A stretch of DNA of 64,000 nucleotides from an uncultured Paracoccaceae bacterium (lineage in GTDB: Bacteria; Pseudomonadota; Alphaproteobacteria; Rhodobacterales; Rhodobacteraceae), in NCBI GenBank assembly GCA_947499715.1, contig CANMPL010000006.1:186001-250000 (forward strand), read 5' to 3'. The translations under genes and the position numbers were made by a program. Position 1 is the stretch's first letter. The number at the start of each line of letters is the position of its first letter. Positions 1 to 6,368 of the stretch are shown here, piece after piece. Under the pieces are notes generated by a model that ran no database searches, was not told the origin of the DNA, and was given only the letters and a program-made list of their open reading frames with translations.

Positions 1-42
1 CAGAAACCGCCGCTCCGTTTGGTGGGGTAAGTGTCTTGTCAT
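1..42 (-). CDS. Possible class I fumarase/tartrate dehydratase beta subunit, 5' end only
   Basis: Only the first 14 codons lie inside the window, reading leftward off the edge. The ATG overlaps the stop of the alpha-subunit gene in an ATGA junction, which is how a coupled beta subunit would start. Alpha and beta subunits of class I fumarase/tartrate dehydratase are usually adjacent in this order, so a beta subunit is expected from context. The visible residues (MTRHLPHQTERRFL) do not identify the family by themselves. Confidence 0.4.
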   Translation of the reverse strand, partial: MTRHLPHQTERRFL

Positions 43-995
43 TCCGCGGCCTCCTGTTGTGGGGCCCAGTCCACCGTTTCGCGCCGTTGGTAAGGTGTGA
101 ACCAGTTGGGGTCGGTGCGATGTTCGACGCGGCCGTCGGCATGGATGCGAGCAACGGCGCGGCGGGAGGAGAGGCAAAAGGCGTGGACCGACATGGGCAT
201 CCCGCCGGTGTGGCAATAGCCGACCTCGATATTGCAATCGATCACCATGTTTTTGCCCACAAAACCCATAGCACCCATGCCGATGGAATTGCCAAGCTCT
301 TTGAATTCGTCTTCCATTTCGGCAATGCGCGGGTCGGTATTGCGGCTGCCGACGATGCGCAGGGTTGAGGCGCGTTTGCCAAGCGCCATGCAAGCATCTT
401 TGGACCCGCCCAACCCGATCCCGATAATGGCAGGCTGGCAGGCCAAACCACGTTTGCCAAAGGCCATGAGGCTATCAAGGTAGAATCGTTTGATCCCCTG
501 CACCCCGTCGGAGGGGAAGAGCATCCGGTAATCGGTGCCAAACAGCCCACCTTTGTGCACGGTGATCAGATCGATCCAAGCGCCGTCCGGTTCAAAGCCA
601 TATTCAATCTCGGGCGCGCCGATGCCGACGTTATTGTCGTGGTCCGTACGCCAGAGCGGATGGACGCGGTTGGGGCGCAGTGGCACGCCGTTGGTGGCAT
701 TTGCGGTGGCACGGCGCAGGGCGGTTTCCAACGCGACCATGCCGCCTTCGACCCGTGCGGCGTTTCCCAACTTCACAAACCAGCGCGGCACTCCGGTATC
801 GCCGCACATGGCACGGCGGTCTTCCTTGGCGGCTTGATAATTGTCGAGCATGGCCTTGAGCACGAAGGATGACAGGTCGCCGTCTTCGGTCTTTGCGGCG
901 TGCTGGAGCCCGTCGAGGTAGTCTTGCGGGATCTCGATGGCTGCTTTGTCCATCAGCGTTTCTGCGGTGGATTGGATGAGGGAGATGGGAATCAT
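39..995 (-). CDS. Class I fumarate hydratase / L(+)-tartrate dehydratase alpha subunit-like
   Basis: The 318-residue product matches the alpha region of class I, iron-sulfur-dependent hydro-lyases (fumarase, L-tartrate dehydratase, mesaconase). Visible hallmarks are MCGDTGVPRWFVK near residue 65, GIGLGGSKDACM near residue 195, and GYCHTGGMPMSVHAFC near residue 260. Their cysteines are placed to bind the [4Fe-4S] cluster that holds the substrate hydroxyl. The protein would hydrate fumarate or a substituted fumarate in the cytoplasm together with a beta subunit. It directly follows the flavoprotein gene with a 4-base overlap, so it is coupled to a dicarboxylate oxidoreductase. Substrate choice among fumarate, mesaconate and tartrate cannot be read from the sequence. 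Confidence 0.85.
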   Translation of the reverse strand: MIPISLIQSTAETLMDKAAIEIPQDYLDGLQHAAKTEDGDLSSFVLKAMLDNYQAAKEDRRAMCGDTGVPRWFVKLGNAARVEGGMVALETALRRATANATNGVPLRPNRVHPLWRTDHDNNVGIGAPEIEYGFEPDGAWIDLITVHKGGLFGTDYRMLFPSDGVQGIKRFYLDSLMAFGKRGLACQPAIIGIGLGGSKDACMALGKRASTLRIVGSRNTDPRIAEMEDEFKELGNSIGMGAMGFVGKNMVIDCNIEVGYCHTGGMPMSVHAFCLSSRRAVARIHADGRVEHRTDPNWFTPYQRRETVDWAPQQEAAE

Positions 996-2749
996 GGTGC
1001 GGTTACCAGTGTTTCGGGTTCGCCAACGGGCAAGATGGTTTCGCCGGGGCGCACGATTGTAAATTCGACCGGGTCGCGGGAGACATGAAGGTGACCGTCC
1101 TTGAGTTGGGCGACCGTAAAATCACTTTCCTCCAACGCGCCGGGGTCTGGGAAGTCTTCTCTGTAATGTGCGCCGCGGGAGTTTTCGCGTGCAAGGCCTG
1201 CTTTGGTAATGACCTCAGAGATATCACAAAGCGAGCGCAGGTTCAGCCAGTCGTGCCAAGTCAGGTTGTACGCGAGGTTTTCGCCCGCCACACCGGTTTG
1301 CATCAGCGCGTCCGAGACGGCAGCAATATCTGTCAGGCCCTGGGTCATACCGGATGCGGTGCGGGTGACGCCGACGTTGTCCCACATGCGATCCTGGAGT
1401 TCTATGCGCAGCGGCTGGATTAGGTCAGGTGGTTGGGTCAGCGGATGGATAGCGCGGGCTAATTCTGATGCAAGGGTGTCTTCGTCGGGGTCGCGCAGGG
1501 ACATGCCAGCAAGATCGGCGGCCATGGTGTCGCCCGCAATGCCGCCGTAGACGGTGGAATTTGCGACGCCATTTCCACCCAATCGGTTTGAGCCATGGGC
1601 ACCGCCTGCGTCCTCTCCGGCGACGTAAAGCCCTTTCATCGCGGTGCGCGTGTCCACGTCAACGACAACGCCGCCCATGAAGTAATGGGCTGTTGGCACG
1701 ACCTCGACCTGTCCGCCGGCAAGGTCAAAGCCGCTGTCGGCGCAGCGTTTGACCATGCCCTTGAACTTTTGCGCCACCCAATCGGGACCAAGATGCGCCA
1801 TGGAGATAAAGACGCCCTCTTGGTTGGGATGGTTGTTCTTGCGCATTTCGGCATAGATTCCGCGGCTGACGACATCGCGCGTCGCGCGTTCGCCCTTGGG
1901 ATCGTAGTCAAACATGAAGCGCTGGCCCGCGTGGTTAATCAATTGGCCGCCCGCGCCGCGCAGCCCTTCTTCCAGCACGGTGCCGGTCATGCGCGTGTGG
2001 TCGCCAGCAAGCAAACCGGTTGGGTGAAATTGCACCATTTCCATATCACGCAGTTGAAGCCCCGCACGTAAAGCCATTGCAAGACCATCCATCGTCTTGT
2101 CGCCTGATGGCGTGTGGTATTTGTACATGGTGGGCCCGCCGCCGGTGCCCATTAGGACCGTTTTGGCGCGAACGAAGCGAAACCGCCCGGTGCGCATGTC
2201 GATCATCAACACGCCCGCCAGCGACATGCCGTCCTTGGTCGGGATCAACCCGACGGCGCGATGTTCCTGAAGCGTCTCCACACCACTTGCGAGCACCTTC
2301 TCCATCAGTCGGTTGATGATTTCGATACCGGTGAGGTCGCCCTTGTGCACGGTGCGGTCAGCGGTTTGACCGGCGAAAGCCTTTTGATGCAGTGATCCAT
2401 CGGGGTTGCGGTCAAAAAAGCAACCAACTTCATTCTCTAGTTCGCGGATGCGCACGACGGCCTGCTCACAAAGCCGCCACGCCATGTCTTGGTTGGGCAG
2501 CCATTTGCCGCCCTGAATTGTATCCATAAAGTGCCGCTCGACCGTGTCGCCGCCGCCCAGTGCCACGTTGTAGCCGCCTTGGACCATCCGCGTGCAGCCG
2601 CATTTTCCGATCAGGCCTTTGACCGCGATGGTGATCTTTGTGCCCTCTGGCGCGCCTTGCTTTGCGTGTAGCGCCGCAAAAAGGCCCGCGCCGCCTGAGC
2701 CCAGGATCAGGATATCGGTGTCATAGCGATCAATGTCTGACATCCGCAT
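992..2749 (-). CDS. Fumarate reductase/succinate dehydrogenase-like flavoprotein subunit
   Basis: The 585-residue protein has the full SdhA/FrdA layout. It shows a Rossmann FAD motif GSGGAG at 17-22, QFHPTG, the substrate-loop EEGLRGAGG with the catalytic arginine, PTAHYFMGG, and the FAD/substrate segment GEDAGGAHGSNRLGGNG. The position that carries the covalent-FAD histidine in classical SdhA (SHT-x3-QGG) reads GCT-x3-QGG, so Cys52 replaces histidine. FAD is therefore probably non-covalent. In the known enzymes, loss of that histidine favours fumarate reduction over succinate oxidation; applying this here is inference. Two ATGs (2749 and 2743) could start it. It follows the membrane anchors and the iron-sulfur subunit in one operon. 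Confidence 0.87.
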   Translation of the reverse strand: MRMSDIDRYDTDILILGSGGAGLFAALHAKQGAPEGTKITIAVKGLIGKCGCTRMVQGGYNVALGGGDTVERHFMDTIQGGKWLPNQDMAWRLCEQAVVRIRELENEVGCFFDRNPDGSLHQKAFAGQTADRTVHKGDLTGIEIINRLMEKVLASGVETLQEHRAVGLIPTKDGMSLAGVLMIDMRTGRFRFVRAKTVLMGTGGGPTMYKYHTPSGDKTMDGLAMALRAGLQLRDMEMVQFHPTGLLAGDHTRMTGTVLEEGLRGAGGQLINHAGQRFMFDYDPKGERATRDVVSRGIYAEMRKNNHPNQEGVFISMAHLGPDWVAQKFKGMVKRCADSGFDLAGGQVEVVPTAHYFMGGVVVDVDTRTAMKGLYVAGEDAGGAHGSNRLGGNGVANSTVYGGIAGDTMAADLAGMSLRDPDEDTLASELARAIHPLTQPPDLIQPLRIELQDRMWDNVGVTRTASGMTQGLTDIAAVSDALMQTGVAGENLAYNLTWHDWLNLRSLCDISEVITKAGLARENSRGAHYREDFPDPGALEESDFTVAQLKDGHLHVSRDPVEFTIVRPGETILPVGEPETLVTAP

Positions 2750-2750
2750 A

Positions 2751-3104
2751 TTAAATTGCCTTTAGGAAAAAGAGAGCGGCTACAAAGAACGACAATGCCG
2801 TCGCCAGTGCCGCCATGGTTTTTTGTGAAGGTGACCATGGCAACCACTCTAGGGCCATCAGGCGCAACCCGCCGAACATATGAACCGCCAAGAGAAAGAC
2901 CAACCCGACTTCTGCCAATTTGACCACCGGGGTTTCCGTCAAATGCAGGAAGCCGTCCAATTGGGCAGGTGCCGTGACGGCCATTGCCAGGACCCAGAAA
3001 TGCACAGGCAGGAAAAGCGCCAGACCAAGCCCCGACAAACGGTGCAAAATGTAGGCATTCCACAGCGGATGCGCACGAGAAATGATATTGCGCGCGGTCT
3101 TCAT
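2751..3104 (-). CDS. Membrane anchor subunit (SdhC/FrdC-like) of the dicarboxylate oxidoreductase
   Basis: The 117-residue product begins MKTARNIISRAHPLWN, from an ATG that overlaps the stop of the preceding anchor gene (ATGA). A longer open frame to 3206 exists, but its extra residues are a shadow of the upstream gene. It has about three membrane helices and the anchor signature LHRLSGLGLALFLPVHFWVL. A second histidine-bearing segment, HMFGGLRLMALE, is a candidate heme b or quinone-site ligand. Together with the neighbouring 110-residue protein it would seat the flavoprotein/iron-sulfur pair on the cytoplasmic membrane and exchange electrons with the quinone pool. Confidence 0.8.
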   Translation of the reverse strand: MKTARNIISRAHPLWNAYILHRLSGLGLALFLPVHFWVLAMAVTAPAQLDGFLHLTETPVVKLAEVGLVFLLAVHMFGGLRLMALEWLPWSPSQKTMAALATALSFFVAALFFLKAI

Positions 3105-3433
3105 GCAAAGGTGACGGCCCAAACGGCGCGTCCCCCGAAGGCGAAAAGCCCAAGCCCGGTGAACCACATGAAGCCGTCGAGCAGGACTCCATTTAGTCCA
3201 CCCCATTCATGTGCAATTGCGCGCAATCCGATTGCGCCATGTATGGCGGCTGCGATGACGAAGGTGCCGTAGAACATGAACCACAATGCGGACCCTTGGG
3301 TGCGCCCGAGGATTTCCGCAGCGCTCAGGCCGCCTTGGATGGCGTAAATCATCACCGCGAGGTGCCCCAGGACGAGCGGCGCCATCAAGAGTGCCGAGAT
3401 CCGTTGCAACATATAGAGGCGCAGGTTCAACAT
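3101..3433 (-). CDS. Second small membrane anchor subunit of the dicarboxylate oxidoreductase
   Basis: This 110-residue, three-helix hydrophobic protein starts MLNLRLYMLQRISALLMAP, like SdhC/SdhD-type anchors (an arginine followed by a serine at the start of helix I). Histidines in VLGHLAVMIY and AAAIHGAIGLRAIAHEW could ligate heme b. Its start codon overlaps the last base of the iron-sulfur subunit stop (TGATG), and its own stop overlaps the next anchor start, so the four structural genes are translationally coupled. The family assignment rests on helix pattern and context more than on a unique motif. Confidence 0.75.
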   Translation of the reverse strand: MLNLRLYMLQRISALLMAPLVLGHLAVMIYAIQGGLSAAEILGRTQGSALWFMFYGTFVIAAAIHGAIGLRAIAHEWGGLNGVLLDGFMWFTGLGLFAFGGRAVWAVTFA

Positions 3434-4146
3434 CAGCGCCGCCGTCGCAACAGCGATTTGGCCGTTTCGCGTTTGAGACCTGCGATGGCGGACATCGGGT
3501 CAAGTTCGTTCGGACAATAGGCTGTGCAGGATCCCATCGCGTGGCAGTTGTGGCACCCGTTGCGATCTGAAACGGCATCCAGAATGGTCGCAGCTGCGGT
3601 GTCTTTGGTGTCATTCAGCAACGTCCATGCCCGTTGCAGCGCGGCGGGGCCAAGGTAGTCCGCGCTGCCAGTGACCGTGTCACATGCTGCAAAGCAGACC
3701 GCGCAATTGATGCATTCGATCCCGGCGTTTGCTGTGACGCGCGCAGGGGTTGATGTGTCGACAGGTGCGATAGGGTCATCGCGCGTCCGACTCCCGTGAT
3801 GCACACCTTCCGCGGCGATCCATTTGTCAAAGAATGGGTCCATATCGACCACAAGGTCTTTGATAACGGGCAGATTTCGCAACGGGCCAATTGTGACGGC
3901 ATTCCCCTTGGACACCTTTGAAATATGCGTCCTGCAGGTCCAGCGCGGAACGCCGTTGACCATCATGGCACAGCTGCCGCACATCCCAACGCGGCAGGCG
4001 AACCGGTAGCTAAGCGTGGGATCCGCATTTTGCTGCACCCAACTTACGACATCAAGGACCGTTTGGCTGGCGTGGCTTGGGACCTGAAACGTTTCGTATT
4101 TGTCAGGTCCGCGCTGGATTTTGATGTCAAGTAGATCCGCCGCCAT
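3433..4146 (-). CDS. Iron-sulfur subunit of fumarate reductase/succinate dehydrogenase-like complex
   Basis: The 237-residue product carries the three cluster motifs of SdhB/FrdB. CRVGMCGSC plus a later cysteine (RWTCRTH) bind [2Fe-2S] in the N-terminal plant-ferredoxin domain. CINCAVCFAAC binds [4Fe-4S], and the C-terminal CHNCHAMGSCTAYCP segment fits the remaining cluster. It wires electrons between the flavoprotein and the membrane anchors. It is the first gene of the minus-strand operon (iron-sulfur, anchor, anchor, flavoprotein, hydratase alpha, probably beta). Most proteobacterial sdh operons run CDAB, so this order marks a separate, FrdAB-like lineage rather than the housekeeping complex. 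Confidence 0.87.
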   Translation of the reverse strand: MAADLLDIKIQRGPDKYETFQVPSHASQTVLDVVSWVQQNADPTLSYRFACRVGMCGSCAMMVNGVPRWTCRTHISKVSKGNAVTIGPLRNLPVIKDLVVDMDPFFDKWIAAEGVHHGSRTRDDPIAPVDTSTPARVTANAGIECINCAVCFAACDTVTGSADYLGPAALQRAWTLLNDTKDTAAATILDAVSDRNGCHNCHAMGSCTAYCPNELDPMSAIAGLKRETAKSLLRRRR

Positions 4147-4224
4147 GTCTGCTGACTTCTTTCAAAAAAGGATCAGTTGTGCCACCTTATAACAGACAGC
4201 TATCCTTAATGATTGCTCAAATTT

Positions 4225-4241
4225 CTTACGCGTTGTGTAAG
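4225..4241. promoter_or_regulatory. Short inverted repeat in the divergent frdB/nitroreductase intergenic region
   Basis: CTTAC and GTAAG arms are separated by 7 bases within the 118-base gap between two divergent genes. The arms are short, so this is only a candidate regulator site. No regulator gene lies nearby. Confidence 0.3.
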
Positions 4242-4264
4242 TATGTCTAACAATAGGGTGAGCG

Positions 4265-5104
4265 ATGACCGCTACGACAATGGATCTACACCGCAGTCTT
4301 TCATCGCGTTACAGCGATCCGCCAGCACAAGTTGACGACATTGACGGTACGGATCTGTTGCGGTCCATGGTGGGCCGGGGATCTTGCCGGAGTTTTCAGG
4401 ATGCGCAGGTACCGTCGGAAGTGATTGACTTGCTGTGTGCGACCGCTCTTGCCGCACCCACAAAAAGTGATTTGCAGCAACGGGATATCATCGTTTTGCG
4501 GTCTCCGTCACAACGACAAGCTTTGGCGGATCTGGTGGCGGGGCAGGCATGGGTTGCCGGGGCCCCGATGATGATTGTGTTTTGTGGGAACAATCGCCGC
4601 CAGCGATTGCTGCATGACTGGCGGCAAGTCCCATTCGCGAACGATCACCTTGATGCTTTCTTCAATGCAGCGGTTGATGCCGCGATTGCATTGGGTGCAT
4701 TTGTTACCGCAGCAGAGGCGCTGGGCCTGGGTTGCTGCCCGATCAGTGCCGTCCGCAATGAGGCAGCGGCGGTGTCAGACTTGCTTGGGCTGCCCGACCA
4801 TGTGTTTCCGGTGGCGGGCCTTACTGTTGGGTATCCAAGTGAGCCGATCACGGTGTCAAAGCGGCTGCCTTTGAAAATGACTTGCCACACTGACCGGTAC
4901 CAAGAGGACGGTTTGAAAGAAGCGGTGCGGCAATATGATTTGGATCGGGAAGCGGCGCAGCCTTATCCAGCACAGCGGTTACGCGCAAAATTCCCGGACA
5001 GTCAAAGCTATGGCTGGTCGGAAGATAAGGTCAGGCAATATAGCCAGCCGGAACGAGCCGATTTTGGGGCCTTCGTGCGGTCGAAAGGGTTTGTTCTGGA
5101 TTAA
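4265..5104 (+). CDS. Nitroreductase family FMN oxidoreductase (NfsA/FRP-like)
   Basis: The 279-residue protein has the nitroreductase fold signatures. An N-terminal GRGSCRSFQDAQVP segment corresponds to the FMN-phosphate-binding R-S-x-R/F region. AAPTKSDLQQRDIIVL follows, and EALGLGCCPISAVRN is the conserved loop before the last sheet. The C-terminal extension with KMTCHTDRYQEDG resembles the NfsA/FRP group that uses NADPH. It would reduce nitro compounds, quinones or flavins in the cytoplasm. It is transcribed away from the dicarboxylate oxidoreductase operon and ends 8 bases before the convergent alcohol dehydrogenase. Its physiological substrate is not evident. Confidence 0.8.
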   Translation: MTATTMDLHRSLSSRYSDPPAQVDDIDGTDLLRSMVGRGSCRSFQDAQVPSEVIDLLCATALAAPTKSDLQQRDIIVLRSPSQRQALADLVAGQAWVAGAPMMIVFCGNNRRQRLLHDWRQVPFANDHLDAFFNAAVDAAIALGAFVTAAEALGLGCCPISAVRNEAAAVSDLLGLPDHVFPVAGLTVGYPSEPITVSKRLPLKMTCHTDRYQEDGLKEAVRQYDLDREAAQPYPAQRLRAKFPDSQSYGWSEDKVRQYSQPERADFGAFVRSKGFVLD

Positions 5105-5112
5105 GCGCAGGT

Positions 5113-6147
5113 CTATCCGGAAAGGTCGGTAATCACTGCCGTTCCGGGGGGCGTAGGGCCACACATCGCGCGCAATTCGGTGCTTGCACCCGACAGCGAG
5201 ATCTCTCTTGCGACGATGGGGCTAAGGTCGACGGCACCACGCTCGATCATGTCTAGCAGGGACGGATATTTCCACGCGGGCATCCCGCGTGTGCCAAAAA
5301 AAGCGACCTGCTTCATGTAGATGGCCCGCATGTTCACCTGCATCATGCCGTCGCCTGCGGGCATGCCAACATGAACGTGGCGGCCAAGTGTCGCCAAGCA
5401 TTCCACAGATGCATTGGTGGTTTGTTCAATTCCCAAAGCCTCGATCGAGACTTGCGCGCCACCGCCTGTGATATCCTGAATTGTGGTTGCCGCATCGACA
5501 GAGGCCGCGTTCACCGCGGCATCTGCGCCAAGGGATTTGGCATGTGTCAACTTGTCTTCAACGACATCAACGACCACGACGCGCGCACCAAGCATCTTGG
5601 CAAGAAGCAGCGCGGAAAGCCCGATCCCACCGGTTCCGTGGATGGCAACCCATTCGCCTGCTTTGACATTTGCCCGATCCGTGAGCGCATGCCATGCTGT
5701 TGTGACCCGGCAACCCAAACCAGCCGCAAGTGCGGGCGAAAGCGTTTCCGGCAGGTGGACAAGGTTGTGGTCGAATGGCACAGCCACATATTCCGCATAG
5801 GCACCGGGCGCACCAAATCCCGGGACAATTGCGTTTTTGCACGCATTTGAAACGCCGGTGTTGCATTCCGGGCAGTGGCCACAGCCCAAAATAAACGGCG
5901 CAATCAAGCGGTCACCGATTTTGTGTTGGGCATTTGCGCCAGCGGCGACGACGGTGCCGCAGTATTCATGGCCGAGGATAGAGCCGCTTTGCACCTTGGG
6001 GTGGCCGCCAACCCAGCCATGATAATCCGACCGGCACACGCCACATGCGGCGACTTCGAGCACAACGCCATTATCGGGGCAGGAGGGATCAGCCACCATT
6101 TCAAGTGAAAGATCTTCGTTAAAGTCTCTGACAACTGCGGCGCGCAT
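5113..6147 (-). CDS. Zinc-dependent medium-chain alcohol dehydrogenase
   Basis: The 344-residue product is a medium-chain dehydrogenase. The catalytic zinc is expected at Cys38 region (CGVCRSD) and the GHEYCGTV glutamate/histidine segment. The structural zinc lobe is CGHCPECNTGVSNAC. The Rossmann motif GTGGIGLSA lies near residue 170, and the acidic residue after beta2 (VVVDVVED) suggests NAD preference. It ends almost on top of the convergent nitroreductase gene and has no co-directional partner, so it is probably monocistronic. Its alcohol substrate cannot be deduced. Confidence 0.85.
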   Translation of the reverse strand: MRAAVVRDFNEDLSLEMVADPSCPDNGVVLEVAACGVCRSDYHGWVGGHPKVQSGSILGHEYCGTVVAAGANAQHKIGDRLIAPFILGCGHCPECNTGVSNACKNAIVPGFGAPGAYAEYVAVPFDHNLVHLPETLSPALAAGLGCRVTTAWHALTDRANVKAGEWVAIHGTGGIGLSALLLAKMLGARVVVVDVVEDKLTHAKSLGADAAVNAASVDAATTIQDITGGGAQVSIEALGIEQTTNASVECLATLGRHVHVGMPAGDGMMQVNMRAIYMKQVAFFGTRGMPAWKYPSLLDMIERGAVDLSPIVAREISLSGASTELRAMCGPTPPGTAVITDLSG

Positions 6148-6368
6148 TGTGTTCCCATTTCGCGATTTGAGCGCCGGACTGGCCGACCTTACCTGCGTTC
6201 GTATCCTATTTTTGTGATCGTTCCAAAATGGATTTCTGGCGGTTGTGCGGGTCGTTTGCCCTGCGATGGAATAGCCGGTCTGGCGAAAAAGGGAGTTGTC
6301 ATTGTGGTCAGCTTGTCTGATTGATAGTTAAGTCTACTTACAGCCTGATCTGAGGCTGTTCAGAACTG
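6148..6368. other. Gene-free stretch ahead of the mrp operon
   Basis: These 221 bases separate the divergent alcohol dehydrogenase and mrp operon and should contain both promoters. I see no open frame, tRNA or clear palindrome. A weak GAGG about 14 bases before the GTG of mrpA is the only ribosome-binding signal I can point to. Confidence 0.4.
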
